A stretch of 64,000 nt of DNA, taken from assembly GCA_017557405.1 (NCBI GenBank), contig JAFYYV010000009.1:94721-158720 (forward strand), written 5' to 3'. This document shows positions 1 through 8,715 of the stretch, one piece after another. The DNA comes from Prevotella sp. (GTDB lineage Bacteria; Bacteroidota; Bacteroidia; Bacteroidales; Bacteroidaceae). The notes under the pieces are model-generated. The model was not told the DNA's origin and made no database searches. It saw only the letters and a program-made list of their open reading frames with translations. Position 1 is the first letter of the stretch. The number at the start of each line of letters is the position of its first letter. The translations under genes and the position numbers were made by a program.

Positions 1-239
1 GGTCGCACCGCCTCCAGATATTTGGCAGCTTTGCCTACGACAGGGTTCATCTCGGCATCAACCCTCTGCTTGAACGGAGCGATGAATTCCATCGCCTTAG
101 CATCGGGGTTTGTGTCATAGTGTCGATCGACCAAAATCCTTGTGCGTTCCACACTGTTGAGTTCATAATGCGAGCGGCAAGATATTGCCACAAGAGACAG
201 AACGATGAGTCCTGTCATGAGATTTTTTAGTTGTTTCAT
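1..239 (-). CDS. 5'-nucleotidase C-terminal-domain-like lipoprotein (partial, 3' end outside window)
   Basis: An open minus-strand frame starts with ATG at 239 and runs off the window edge after 79 codons, so only the N-terminus is visible. Residues 1-20 are a lipoprotein signal peptide ending in a lipobox-like AISC, with Cys20 as the likely lipidated residue. The following segment (VDRHYDTNPDAKAMEFIAPFKQRVD, then MNPVVGKAA) resembles the start of the small periplasmic 5'-nucleotidase C-terminal-domain proteins that Bacteroidales encode beside a metallophosphoesterase. The assignment rests on recalled family resemblance over a short stretch; the catalytic part cannot be judged. A TAnnTTTG-type sequence (minus strand, 244-251) lies immediately before the start codon. 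Confidence 0.6.
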   Translation of the reverse strand, partial: MKQLKNLMTGLIVLSLVAISCRSHYELNSVERTRILVDRHYDTNPDAKAMEFIAPFKQRVDAEMNPVVGKAAKYLEAVR

Positions 240-310
240 GCTACAAAGATAGAGAAAAATCCTGATAATTATCACAAAAATGCAAAGATATTGAAAAAAT
301 AAATGGTGTT

Positions 311-344
311 TTGATGGTCGGATGGAAAAAAATGTGTAACTTTG
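311..344 (+). promoter_or_regulatory. Bacteroidetes-type promoter before rplS
   Basis: TAACTTTG at 337-344 fits the -7 box TAnnTTTG. A TTG at 311-313 could serve as the -33 box, but the spacer is 23 bp against the usual 19-21. The predicted leader is about 85 nt. Confidence 0.55.
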
Positions 345-366
345 CAACCGCTTTCGGCGTAACCGC

Positions 367-390
367 TGGCAATGGAAGAGTCATTGGCCA
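367..390 (+). promoter_or_regulatory. hairpin in the rplS leader, possible autoregulatory element
   Basis: TGGCAATG (367-374) pairs with CATTGGCCA (382-390), giving 8 base pairs with one bulged G and a 7-nt loop. It sits between the predicted promoter and the rplS start codon at 433, where ribosomal-protein leader structures that bind their own product are found. Function is inferred from position only. Confidence 0.35.
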
Positions 391-432
391 TGTTGCGCAC
401 GAACAATCAACAATTATAAAATCATCATCAAA

Positions 433-795
433 ATGGATTTAATCAAGATTGCTGAAGAAGCATTTGCAACAGGTAAAGAGTTCCCCCAGTTTGGTCCGGG
501 TGATACCATCACTGTTGCTTACAAAATTATCGAGGGTTCAAAGGAGCGCATCCAGCTCTATCGTGGTGTGGTAATCCGCATCTCGGGAGAAGGAAAGAAA
601 AAGCGTTTCACTGTTCGCAAAATGTCTGGCACCGTGGGTGTGGAGCGTATCTTCCCCATCGAGTCGCCCAACATTGAGAGCATCGAGGTGAACAAGCGTG
701 GTAAGGTTCGTCGTGCTAAGCTTTACTATCTGCGCAAGCTCACTGGTAAGAAGGCTCGCATCGCTGAGAAGCGTTCACCGATTGCCAAAGATTAA
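433..795 (+). CDS. rplS: 50S ribosomal protein L19 (bL19)
   Basis: The 120-residue product is L19 along its whole length: N-terminal [14 protein letters not shown], the central [10 protein letters not shown] segment, the conserved [21 protein letters not shown] block and the basic [18 protein letters not shown] end. L19 lies at the 30S-50S interface of the ribosome. Length matches Bacteroidetes L19. The start follows an A-rich leader without a Shine-Dalgarno site, as is normal in this phylum. The gene appears monocistronic, with its own promoter and a strong terminator at 843-880. Confidence 0.97.
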   Translation: MDLIKIAEEAFATGKEFPQFGPGDTITVAYKIIEGSKERIQLYRGVVIRISGEGKKKRFTVRKMSGTVGVERIFPIESPNIESIEVNKRGKVRRAKLYYLRKLTGKKARIAEKRSPIAKD

Positions 796-842
796 AAAGC
801 ACAGACTCTCAGAATGCAGAGAACATAGTTCTCGTAAGTATA

Positions 843-880
843 AAAAAGATTCATTCCTCATATGTGGAATGAATCTTTTT
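843..880. terminator. bidirectional Rho-independent terminator
   Basis: AAAAAGATTCATTCC (843-857) pairs perfectly with GGAATGAATCTTTTT (866-880), an 8-nt loop between, with A and T tracts on the two sides. It lies between convergent rplS (+) and the small minus-strand gene ending at 897, and can serve both. Confidence 0.85.
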
Positions 881-896
881 TTGTCCTTGTCGTAGC

Positions 897-1154
897 CTAA
901 CCTTTTGAATCGTCTTTCGGCTCTTCGTAGTTTTCGTTGGCACTAGCCTCACCGTGCAAGGCTTTTTGGAAACTATCCCAATCTTGGAATCCTACAAAAA
1001 GCGACAGGTGGTCGAGGGTCTCCTTCTTGGGCTTCTCCAATCCCTGCAGATATGCCTTCACTTTTTCCAAAGCCACAGGTTTTGCGGGTTTCCAATTCAT
1101 TTCGCGCTCGATGGCTTCGCGCAACTTCCGCAGTTCCCAATGTTTCTTCTCCAT
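897..1154 (-). CDS. small hypothetical protein
   Basis: 85 residues, charged and mostly helical in character, no signal peptide or membrane segment. The C-terminal half (PKKETLDHLSLFVGFQDWDSFQKAL) resembles a short helical module found at the N-terminus of various Bacteroidetes proteins, in which a hydrophobic helix is followed by a G-[YF]-x-[DS]-W motif. Function is unknown. It begins 48 bp after the GH127-type gene on the same strand and could be co-transcribed with it; no promoter is visible in the gap. Confidence 0.6.
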   Translation of the reverse strand: MEKKHWELRKLREAIEREMNWKPAKPVALEKVKAYLQGLEKPKKETLDHLSLFVGFQDWDSFQKALHGEASANENYEEPKDDSKG

Positions 1155-1202
1155 GGTCTTTATTATAATATTAGTAAGAATGTTATCTAAGAACGATGTT
1201 TA

Positions 1203-3749
1203 CTAATGAGCACCGCTGGTGAGCAGTCGAATGTAATAGATACCAGGACACATGGTTTCGTTGGAGGCTTGCAACTTAACGACAAGCTTGTTTTTCGCTG
1301 TTCCATCGGCACGGGTTACAATCGATTTCGGCAATGGAAACTCTAAGTTGAAGAAACCATTGCGGTCGGCACTTTCCATTCTTGCTGGGATTTCTATTTG
1401 CGCAATAGTCTCACCGTCCACGGTAAGTGTTGCTTTGCGCCCGCGATCAGTGGTGATGAATCGACAGAACAGCGAGAGACCTTCGGTGACACCCTTGTTG
1501 TTGAACAAGGAGTATTGGATGTATCCCCCTGCACGTGCATCGCGATAGCTTTCGCTACGGAAGTTGCCTTTACTAGAATCGCTACTGTAGTTGTATTCAT
1601 GTCCGGCCTCACTTTGTTGTTCGCCAGGTACCACGAAGTCGAGCGTTCGGGCTTGTAGGCGTTCGTTGGCAGCTTCGCTGATGGCCATGTCGCTGCGGGC
1701 ATAATTATCTGCTGTCTGCTGATACCAATAGCATATGTAACGGGCATGTTGGATGGAGTAGAAGGGCAGGAGCGTGAGCGATTTCCATTGATAGGAAGGA
1801 GCATCGGTGCGGCTAGCATCAATGGTGAATCGCAGTTTGCTTGTGTCGAGGGGTTTGATGCGTTGCAAAACGTTGCTTCGACTACCTATCAGCAATGGTG
1901 CCGATGTGAGGCTGAGGCTAGCAGTCATGCTGCCTGGAGCATGATCCATTCGTCCTTCATGTCCGTATTCGTTCTTCATAACCTCCACCGGAAGATTTGC
2001 CAAACTGTTGTCGGAATGGTCGGGGATAGTGGTTTGCGCTGCCAGAAGGATGGGACCATATTCGAAAGCCACGTAATCGCCATAGTTGGGGCATTCCTCA
2101 TAACGTAGTTGCATAGGCAGGTCGATGGTCACCATATCGCCTTTGCGCCATTTACGTTGCAGTGTCACATAGCTAGCTTTACCTTGCTCCACGCTGATGT
2201 TCTGCCGCTGTCCGTTCACGCTGATGGCGAATCCGTTGGTGGTCCACCAAGGATGGCGGATGGCCAGTGTGAACTTACCACCACGATCAATGGTCAGTCG
2301 TGTCTGCTGTTCGTATGGATAGTTGGTTGTCTGTGTCAGAGCGAATTTCTTCGATGCGAGTCGGCTGGGCGTGAAAAGATTAACATACAGAGTCTCGTCG
2401 CCATCGTGGGTGTAGATGAAATGTCCGTATTTGGAGTGGTTCTCCATACCAGTTCCCACACAGCACCACATCGATTCGTTCACTGTGGAATAGATGCGAT
2501 AACCTTGTGGGCGCAACGTTGTGAAATAGACATAACCGCCAGTCTTGGGATCTTGTGTGGAAAGGATGTGATTCCACATCGTGTATTCGTAGAAGTCGGC
2601 GTAGCGAGCATCATGAGTACGGTCGGAGAGCATTTCCGAGAGTTTCAGCATGTTGTTCGAGTTGCAACTTTCAGGACCGTCCAGATGGTCGATGTACCGA
2701 TTCGAGTTCTCCTTGGAAAGAAAATGCTCACCTACACTGTTTCCTCCTATGCACACCGTTCGATTCTCGGCCACATCACGCCAGAAGTTCTCTGCAGCCA
2801 CGCGGTATTCTTTGGCAGCAGCGTCTAGTTCGCCGATGCGCTCAAAGCCAATGTACTTGGGCACCTGCGTGTTGGCGTGTTTGCCATCGAGGAAAGTGGG
2901 GTTCAGTGTCTGCATACCGTTAAGCATGACCTTGTGGCTGTATTTATATGCAGCATCTAAATATTTCTTGTCACCGAAGAGCTGATAAGCGTCGAGCATC
3001 GACTCGTTCATGCCACCGTGCTCAATACCTAATATGCGCTCCATGTCTTCAGCAGAGACGCGAGATACTACATTCACACTCCATTCAGCCAACGAACGGA
3101 ACAATTCCAAAGCAGTCTTGTTGCCTGTATAGAGATAGGCGTCGCGCAATCCTGCCAACACCTTGTGCTGGCAATAGAAAGGCACCCAACCACCTCGCCT
3201 TTGGAACTTCGTAATGTCGCCTTGGGCAAGAGCCTCCCATGCTTCGCGTATGGGCTGTCCGCCAATGAATCCTTTGAAATTGTCATCGATGGAACTGTGA
3301 GCCGAGCAGTCTGACAATACTTTCAGCATGTATTCCAGCCGCTCCATCATTTTTTGTTTCACCGCAGGGTCGTCGTTGGCAGCGTAAGCCAAAGCGAGGG
3401 CAGAGAGATAGTGGCCGCCTACATGTCCGCTAAGGTCGAATCCGGCTGCACCGCCCCAGTTGTCGAAGTTAGGATGTTTCTTCAGCCACCCTTCGTAGGC
3501 GCTTCCTTCAGTGTCGAGTCGGGCTTCGCGAATGAAAGGAGCCAGCAGTCGGTCTGCATCGTATTCCAACAACAATTTGTTGTTGACTAGCATGGCCTGT
3601 TTCATTGGGCCGTCAGTCAACGTCACTTCATTCAGGTTGAAATGTCCAGGATACAATTGGCTTTGTGCCAGGCTTTTGGTTGGCGATGTCAGGATGGTTG
3701 TCAGTCCTATTACTCCAAACAATAGTGTGCGGATTTTGATTCGTTTCAT
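1203..3749 (-). CDS. secreted glycoside hydrolase, GH127/DUF1680 type (probable beta-L-arabinofuranosidase)
   Basis: 848 residues with a signal peptide of about 28 residues ending SLAQ. The following about 600 residues are the DUF1680 (alpha/alpha)6-barrel catalytic domain of GH127 and relatives, beginning FNLNEVTLTDGPMKQA. The family's active-site residues appear to be present: E360 and C362 in GPESCNSNNML, and the pair C429-C430 in SMWCCVGTGMENH. Known members use a cysteine nucleophile held near a zinc ion by neighbouring Cys and Glu residues. The remaining about 200 residues form C-terminal beta-rich modules. It probably removes L-arabinofuranose from plant glycans outside the inner membrane; the exact linkage cannot be read from sequence and GH146 is an alternative. 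No SusC/SusD pair lies nearby. Confidence 0.88.
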   Translation of the reverse strand: MKRIKIRTLLFGVIGLTTILTSPTKSLAQSQLYPGHFNLNEVTLTDGPMKQAMLVNNKLLLEYDADRLLAPFIREARLDTEGSAYEGWLKKHPNFDNWGGAAGFDLSGHVGGHYLSALALAYAANDDPAVKQKMMERLEYMLKVLSDCSAHSSIDDNFKGFIGGQPIREAWEALAQGDITKFQRRGGWVPFYCQHKVLAGLRDAYLYTGNKTALELFRSLAEWSVNVVSRVSAEDMERILGIEHGGMNESMLDAYQLFGDKKYLDAAYKYSHKVMLNGMQTLNPTFLDGKHANTQVPKYIGFERIGELDAAAKEYRVAAENFWRDVAENRTVCIGGNSVGEHFLSKENSNRYIDHLDGPESCNSNNMLKLSEMLSDRTHDARYADFYEYTMWNHILSTQDPKTGGYVYFTTLRPQGYRIYSTVNESMWCCVGTGMENHSKYGHFIYTHDGDETLYVNLFTPSRLASKKFALTQTTNYPYEQQTRLTIDRGGKFTLAIRHPWWTTNGFAISVNGQRQNISVEQGKASYVTLQRKWRKGDMVTIDLPMQLRYEECPNYGDYVAFEYGPILLAAQTTIPDHSDNSLANLPVEVMKNEYGHEGRMDHAPGSMTASLSLTSAPLLIGSRSNVLQRIKPLDTSKLRFTIDASRTDAPSYQWKSLTLLPFYSIQHARYICYWYQQTADNYARSDMAISEAANERLQARTLDFVVPGEQQSEAGHEYNYSSDSSKGNFRSESYRDARAGGYIQYSLFNNKGVTEGLSLFCRFITTDRGRKATLTVDGETIAQIEIPARMESADRNGFFNLEFPLPKSIVTRADGTAKNKLVVKLQASNETMCPGIYYIRLLTSGAH

Positions 3750-3794
3750 CGGTGAGAGTTTGAGTTTTGATTGTTGGGTTTACAATTAACGATA

Positions 3795-3802
3795 CAAATA
3801 TA
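3795..3802 (-). promoter_or_regulatory. -7 box before the GH127-type gene
   Basis: The minus strand reads TATATTTG, an exact TAnnTTTG match 46 bp before the start codon. No well-spaced -33 TTG is evident. Confidence 0.45.
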
Positions 3803-3933
3803 CGAAAAAACAAATTAACAAACGAACTTTTTCAGAACATTAACTTAAAAAGCCATGTAGGTTTGATATTTGAATATGATACGCGAGTGTAGAAATGATG
3901 AAAGGGAAAGTGCCTTCATTCTTTTTGAGTTTG

Positions 3934-4016
3934 TCATTTGTGGCTTTTGACCGTCCCATTGCATAGCTTTGACGCTCTCATTGCATAGCTTTAACAACGT
4001 CATTTGTGGTCTTTGA
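3934..4016. repeat. 22-nt periodic palindrome array, locus 1 (4 units)
   Basis: Four 17-nt cores start at 3934, 3956, 3978 and 4000, exactly 22 nt apart, separated by 5-nt spacers CCGTC, CGCTC and CAACG. The cores are TCATTTGTGGCTTTTGA, CCATTGCATAGCTTTGA, TCATTGCATAGCTTTAA and TCATTTGTGGTCTTTGA. A further in-phase degenerate unit ending TTTTTGA may lie at 3912-3928. The array lies between the terminator of the TPR gene and the promoter of the GH127-type gene. Same family as the arrays at 15319, 33383, 55226 and 63738. Confidence 0.85.
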
Positions 4017-4023
4017 CAGGAAT

Positions 4024-4059
4024 AAAAAAACGAACCGATTGTCTGCCAACCGGTTCGTT
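4024..4059 (-). terminator. terminator of the Ton operon
   Basis: Read on the minus strand, AACGAACCG and CGGTTCGTT form a 9-bp stem with a 13-nt loop, followed by a T-rich tract. It lies 32 bp after the TPR gene stop. Confidence 0.8.
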
Positions 4060-4091
4060 CGATTATAATAATGTTTCTAATGTTTTACATA

Positions 4092-5510
4092 TTACTTCAC
4101 ACCAAGAGCTTCAAGAGCGGCCTTTGCAGCTTCATCCTCGGGTGCAATTTCGAGAATCTTCTTGAAGTTGGCGATAGAGGTAGCCTCGTCCTTGTTCAGA
4201 TAATAGTAAGAGCCGAGATAACGATAGGCCTCAATCAGACGCATGTTGTCGCCGTTATCGCGTGTTGTGGAGTTAGCAAGATGGTCAACGATAGCCTGAT
4301 AGAAGGGTTTAGCCAAACCTTTCTCGCTGTCGGGGTCCATTGCACCAGCCAAACGAGCACGCATGAAGTTAGCGTAGTCAATCTGCTCAGGATATGTCTC
4401 ACCCAGCTTTGCGTATGTGGCATCAGCCTTCGCGAAAGCAGCAGCTTGCTCGTCACCCGTCTTGTCGGCACCCATCTTCTGGTAGATGCTTGCAAGACCT
4501 GCGATATCGTATGCACTGGCTTTTTCTTTTGCTGAGAGATAGAGATCGTAATACTTGGTTCCATTCTCGAAGTCGTCCATAGCAATGTAGGTATCAGAGA
4601 GGTTCTTGTGGGTCATGCCGAGCTGATCCTTGTTGTCCTTGTTAGCCTCTTCTGCCTTGTGGAACATCTCGATGGCGCGGCTGAACTGCTTGGCATTCTT
4701 CAGAGCGGTGCCATAGTAGGTGTAGTCGAAACCAGAGATCTTGGCACTGTCGGAACGGTTGAACAGGGCGTCGGCATACTCAAGGGCCTCGTCCGTGCGC
4801 TCCATATCGGTGAGGTTATAGAAGGCCAGACGGTTCCAGGCAGCCTTACGGGCATCGCGTGTCAGACCGTACTTGGCGAGCTCTAGGCTCTTATCGCGAT
4901 CCTGATGCATCCAGGAGGCCATTGCATAGTTGGTGATATCGACATCCTCAAGCTTGGTCTTGTCAACCTTGCTATAGTAATCGATAGCCTGATCCAAACG
5001 GTTGGAGTTGTAGTAGATGCGGCCAGCCAAAGCGTCGACAGCGATGTCGGGACGCTGGGTGCGAAGGTCGTTGAGGTTGGCAACAGCCTCTTCAGGACTA
5101 CGACCACGCAGGATGTTGGCATACTTGAAATAGCCTTCAGGATCTTTCGGATCGAAGTATTTGGCCTGCTGATACCACTCGGCAGCCTTACCACCATCGT
5201 CGTTGGCAACAGCAACGTCGCCGAGAAGGATATAAGCCTTGGCATACTTCTTGTCGCGTGCCATAGCCATTTCAGCATACTTTGTTGCGTTCACTTTGTC
5301 GTTGGCGTCCAAGAAAGCACGACCAATGGCTGTGAGCATAGCGGGGTCCTTCTTGTTGGCGTTGACAATGGGTTTGAGTTGTTTGTCAACATCAGTCTTC
5401 GACTGGATGATTTTTGTTACCTGATCAATGACGGCCTTGTCTTGGGCCATCGCAGGAGCGCTGAAGCCTAGCATCAATGCTCCCATCACTAAATATTTGA
5501 TAGCTTTCAT
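4092..5510 (-). CDS. periplasmic tetratricopeptide-repeat protein of the Ton cluster
   Basis: 472 residues: a signal peptide (cleavage after PAMAQ, about residue 23), then almost continuous helical TPR-type repeats, for example AKAYILLGDVAVANDDGGKAAEWYQQAKYFDP around residues 90-125 and YRYLGSYYYLNKDEATSIANFKKILEIAPED near the C-terminus. No catalytic domain is seen. It is the last gene of the operon running from exbB, 73 bp after the PstS-like gene, and ends at a strong terminator. Proteins of this kind accompany TonB clusters in Bacteroidetes; a scaffold role in the periplasm is an inference. Confidence 0.8.
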   Translation of the reverse strand: MKAIKYLVMGALMLGFSAPAMAQDKAVIDQVTKIIQSKTDVDKQLKPIVNANKKDPAMLTAIGRAFLDANDKVNATKYAEMAMARDKKYAKAYILLGDVAVANDDGGKAAEWYQQAKYFDPKDPEGYFKYANILRGRSPEEAVANLNDLRTQRPDIAVDALAGRIYYNSNRLDQAIDYYSKVDKTKLEDVDITNYAMASWMHQDRDKSLELAKYGLTRDARKAAWNRLAFYNLTDMERTDEALEYADALFNRSDSAKISGFDYTYYGTALKNAKQFSRAIEMFHKAEEANKDNKDQLGMTHKNLSDTYIAMDDFENGTKYYDLYLSAKEKASAYDIAGLASIYQKMGADKTGDEQAAAFAKADATYAKLGETYPEQIDYANFMRARLAGAMDPDSEKGLAKPFYQAIVDHLANSTTRDNGDNMRLIEAYRYLGSYYYLNKDEATSIANFKKILEIAPEDEAAKAALEALGVK

Positions 5511-5583
5511 AATTCTCTCTCTTTTAAGTTAAACGTATGAGTTTTAATCTTATGACGTGAATGTATGAGAAATGTTCAATCCT

Positions 5584-6540
5584 TTAGTTTACATTAACAC
5601 TTCTGATGGTGATTTGTCCATTCACTGGAAGCAAACCTGCTTTCAGAATAATCATTTGGCCTTTCGCAGACTCTATAAAGTGGGCAAATCCCCAAGGTAA
5701 TCCATTGCGTGGGTCGTTGAGTAATCCGTAGATAGTGCGAATGAGAGGATAGTTATTGTTGTAAATGTAGTATTGGTAGGGCTTCCAACTGTTGTTTGGA
5801 GTAGCTGTGTCGAGCCTACTTACTGACATTAAGCGAATATTCTTATTGAATGTGAGGTTGGTGGTGTCGCGCTTGTCGTTGAGCCAGTTGCTACCGATGA
5901 TACCGATGGCATTTGGCGTCTTGGCAACGTAGTTGACCACCTCAGCGCTAGTCTTGGCCGCGGTGACATTCTTGCTGGTAATAGGTTTGCCGCCAAGAAT
6001 GGAATCTTCGGCATAGTGGACAGCCGATGATTTCTCGTTGTCGAATACAAGTGCGATGTCGCCTCGTTTAGAACCGGGATAGATGTCGCTCCATTTGGTG
6101 GCAGATCCATCGAGTATGCGTGCGATGTCCTTGACGGTGATGCATGAGTCAGTGTTCCCCTTGTTGATAATGAGGGCTAACCCATCATATGCCAAGCGAA
6201 TGGTGCGTGGTGCATATCCACGGTCTTTCAGGTTCTTGAGCTCTTCTGGTTTGAAGTCTCTTGCGGTGATGAGAAGGTAGACCTTCTTGTTTAGCAACAT
6301 CTCCATGCCGTCAGACTCATTTGTGTAGATGGGGTTGACTTTTGCTTTGGGATAAGTTGCCTCGAAGACTTCTCTTTCTTCTTCAATAATGGGACTAAAA
6401 CTTTCGTCAGAGGCGAAATCAATCACCCCTGACGAATAAGTATCTGTACGGCCACTTTTGGACTTATTGTCTGAGCACGAAGCCCAAAAGCAAGCCGACA
6501 GTGTTAATCCTACGATAGTGTAAGATAAGCTGCGTTTCAT
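5584..6540 (-). CDS. PstS-like substrate-binding lipoprotein of the Ton cluster
   Basis: 318 residues with a lipoprotein signal (WASC, Cys22). The rest is a PBP-like fold of the phosphate-binding PstS type: FASDESFSPIIEEEREVFEATYPKAKV near the N-terminus, LAYDGLALIINKGNTDSCITVKDIARIL in the middle, and NAIGIIGSNWLNDKRDT later. The gene starts 3 bp after tonB, and no permease or ATPase genes lie nearby, so classical phosphate import is doubtful. It is a fixed member of the Bacteroidetes exbB-exbD-exbD-tonB cluster. The ligand is unknown. Confidence 0.8.
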   Translation of the reverse strand: MKRSLSYTIVGLTLSACFWASCSDNKSKSGRTDTYSSGVIDFASDESFSPIIEEEREVFEATYPKAKVNPIYTNESDGMEMLLNKKVYLLITARDFKPEELKNLKDRGYAPRTIRLAYDGLALIINKGNTDSCITVKDIARILDGSATKWSDIYPGSKRGDIALVFDNEKSSAVHYAEDSILGGKPITSKNVTAAKTSAEVVNYVAKTPNAIGIIGSNWLNDKRDTTNLTFNKNIRLMSVSRLDTATPNNSWKPYQYYIYNNNYPLIRTIYGLLNDPRNGLPWGFAHFIESAKGQMIILKAGLLPVNGQITIRSVNVN

Positions 6541-6543
6541 GTT

Positions 6544-7377
6544 TTACTGCAATCTGAATGAAACAGGAACATTGTACTTCACACGAACAGCCGATCCGTT
6601 CTGTTTACCAGGAATCCAACGCGGCATCGACTTCACGACGCGAGCGGCTTCCTTGTCAAGTGACGGGTCTACCGAGCGAACGACCTTCACGTCGGTAATC
6701 GAACCATCCTTCTCAACGACGAATGACACGACAACACGACCTTGAACACCGTTCTCCTGAGCGACAACAGGATATTTCACGTTATTCTGCAGATACTCCA
6801 TCAGAGCGGCGTTACCGCCAGGGAATGATGGCATCTGTTCTACAACGTCGAACACCTTGTTCTCAACCTCAGGTTTGGGTTCGGGCTGTGCGACAGCTTC
6901 CTTCAGTTTGAGCACCTCACCGTTGGCATCGTCATTACCCTTCACATCGAGGGCACCGATGGCGGTCTTGGTGTTCATAAGTTCGTCCTGCGTCTTCAAC
7001 TCATCCTCAGGCTTCACATCATCGTCTTTCTTGATGACAGGAGCCGTGAACTTCACAGAGCTCTTTACACGCTCAACGACCTTTTCAGGTTGCTGGATTT
7101 CAACTTTCTTCTGCTTCACTTCAGCCTTCTCTTTCGGTTTCTCAAGAGCAGAAAGCTCCTGCACCTGAGTAACGGCAACTTTCTTGCTGTTGCTCTCAAT
7201 GAAAGTTTTCAGACTGATTCCTACGAATACGAGTGCAGCTAAAGCAAGCATGGCGATGATGGCGAACACGTTTCTCTTGGAAGTGCCTTTACGAAGTTTG
7301 TAAGCTCCGTATTCTTGGTTTCTTCCTTCGAACACAATGTCTACCCAATCATTGTTTACCAAATCGATTTTAGACAT
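6544..7377 (-). CDS. tonB: TonB energy-transducing protein
   Basis: 277 residues. The cytoplasmic N-terminus (VNNDWVDIVFEGRNQEYGAYKLRK) is typical of Bacteroidetes TonB. One membrane helix spans about residues 37-58; then comes a Lys/Glu/Pro-rich periplasmic spacer with repeated PEPKPE-like text. The C-terminal TonB domain begins at about 187 (MPSFPGGNAALMEYLQNNVKYP) and contains GRVVVSFVVEKDGSITDVKVVRS and MPRWIPGKQNGSAVRVKYNVPVSF. It couples the proton gradient, through ExbB/ExbD, to outer-membrane TonB-dependent receptors. It lies 38 bp after the second exbD. Confidence 0.93.
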   Translation of the reverse strand: MSKIDLVNNDWVDIVFEGRNQEYGAYKLRKGTSKRNVFAIIAMLALAALVFVGISLKTFIESNSKKVAVTQVQELSALEKPKEKAEVKQKKVEIQQPEKVVERVKSSVKFTAPVIKKDDDVKPEDELKTQDELMNTKTAIGALDVKGNDDANGEVLKLKEAVAQPEPKPEVENKVFDVVEQMPSFPGGNAALMEYLQNNVKYPVVAQENGVQGRVVVSFVVEKDGSITDVKVVRSVDPSLDKEAARVVKSMPRWIPGKQNGSAVRVKYNVPVSFRLQ

Positions 7378-7415
7378 GATCTTTACTTTTTAAATGGTTA
7401 GTAATTAGCCCCGAC

Positions 7416-8069
7416 TTATTTAATTCCACGTTGCTCAAGCAACTTCTCGTCGTCCGAATTAATGTCGTCGATGACATATTTACCAATACTGCAAATCTGC
7501 ATCTCGTCGAGAGCTTCCACTACGTTCTTGTAACTAGCACCTTCGGTGGGCTTGATGATGACGGTCATGGTCTGGATTTTTTCTCCAGTTCCAGTGACAT
7601 CACCGCCTTTGATCTTCGCCAACTCTACATTGTAAATAGAGTCATTCCAAGTCTTCGGATCAGCGAGTTTCTTTTCATCGAGCTTTGCCTTTGCCAGCAT
7701 AACCTGTTGCACAGGCTGTGTGCCGTCTTCAGTGACGTGTGTGATAAGTACTTTGCGGATACCTTCTTTTCCCCATGTGGTCTCTTTGATACAGTCGGGG
7801 TTGTTGTAATCGGGTATTCCTGCAACATAGTAGAGTTTGTCGTTGGCACCCACATACATCGTGATGGTGTAAGAGGCTTTTGTCACCGACTTGTCTTCGT
7901 CTTGCATGTTCTTGTCGTTACTAGGCATCGTCAACTCCATTGTCTGAGGCTTAGCCAAAGAGGTACAGAGCATGAAGAACGTGATAAGAAGCATCATCAT
8001 GTCCACCATCGGCGTAAAGTCGACTCGGACAGTCATCTTCTTCTGCTTACTTGCTTTTTGTTTTGCCAT
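7416..8069 (-). CDS. exbD: ExbD/TolR family biopolymer transporter, second copy
   Basis: 217 residues. A single membrane helix near residues 20-40 is preceded by the ExbD motif VDFTPMVDMMMLLITFFM; Asp23 is the conserved membrane aspartate that carries protons. The periplasmic domain is longer than in proteobacterial ExbD (about 140 residues) and ends with VVEALDEMQICSIGKYVIDDI. The gene starts 3 bp after the first exbD. Two different exbD genes in a row is the usual Bacteroidetes arrangement. Confidence 0.92.
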   Translation of the reverse strand: MAKQKASKQKKMTVRVDFTPMVDMMMLLITFFMLCTSLAKPQTMELTMPSNDKNMQDEDKSVTKASYTITMYVGANDKLYYVAGIPDYNNPDCIKETTWGKEGIRKVLITHVTEDGTQPVQQVMLAKAKLDEKKLADPKTWNDSIYNVELAKIKGGDVTGTGEKIQTMTVIIKPTEGASYKNVVEALDEMQICSIGKYVIDDINSDDEKLLEQRGIK

Positions 8070-8072
8070 GCT

Positions 8073-8684
8073 TTAGTCCTCCTGTGTCTTGTATTGAGTG
8101 ATGAGGTAGTAACGGTTCTCATTGATGTCACGCAATTCGTTCATAATGAGCTTGATGGTTTTGTAAGGAGTGTTTCCATCGGCTTTGATGGCCACTTTCA
8201 GTTCGTCGTTGACGCCCTTGGCGGCTTTCACCCAGTTCTGGAACTCACTTAATCCACCGTCAATACTGTCGAGAGGGATGCCTTCGTTTTTAATGGTGGC
8301 GTTCATCTCGTTGATGTCGAGATTCAGATAAGCAGAAAGCTTGCTCATTGGAACACCCCACATGGCATCTTGCAGGAACTTGGCTTGCTGCTCTCCATTC
8401 AAGGACACGCCGAACGCGCCTGTCATGTCAGCGAGCACTTCCTTGATCTGCCCCTGATTGTCCATACCCATGAATACCTTGCCAACTGAATCGACAAGAA
8501 TATTCAGCACATCTTTCTCTGGCACTTTGATCTCCGAGACAGAAGCCGGGGTGAGTACTTTTGCCGGTTCATTCTTCACGAACGTAGATGTCATCATGAA
8601 GAACGTCAGCAGAAGCACCATCACGTCTGACATAGGAGTCATGTCGATCCAGACGTCTTGTTTCTTAATTTTTACTTTACCCAT
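8073..8684 (-). CDS. exbD: ExbD/TolR family biopolymer transporter, first copy
   Basis: 203 residues. WIDMTPMSDVMVLLLTFFMMTSTF carries the proton-relay aspartate (Asp20) at the start of the only membrane helix. The periplasmic part contains VAIKADGNTPYKTIKLIMNELRDINENRYYLIT, the typical C-terminal ExbD block. It follows exbB by 31 bp and precedes the second exbD by 3 bp. The two ExbD proteins are clearly different in sequence and probably form a heteromeric complex; that is an inference. Confidence 0.92.
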   Translation of the reverse strand: MGKVKIKKQDVWIDMTPMSDVMVLLLTFFMMTSTFVKNEPAKVLTPASVSEIKVPEKDVLNILVDSVGKVFMGMDNQGQIKEVLADMTGAFGVSLNGEQQAKFLQDAMWGVPMSKLSAYLNLDINEMNATIKNEGIPLDSIDGGLSEFQNWVKAAKGVNDELKVAIKADGNTPYKTIKLIMNELRDINENRYYLITQYKTQED

Positions 8685-8715
8685 AGCGATAAATGTTTTA
8701 AAGGGTTAGCAAAAA

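Noticed and set aside
2109-2828. 239-codon plus-strand frame opposite the GH127-type gene
   Set aside because: Lies wholly antisense to a well-supported enzyme gene, with no recognisable domain; a shadow frame.
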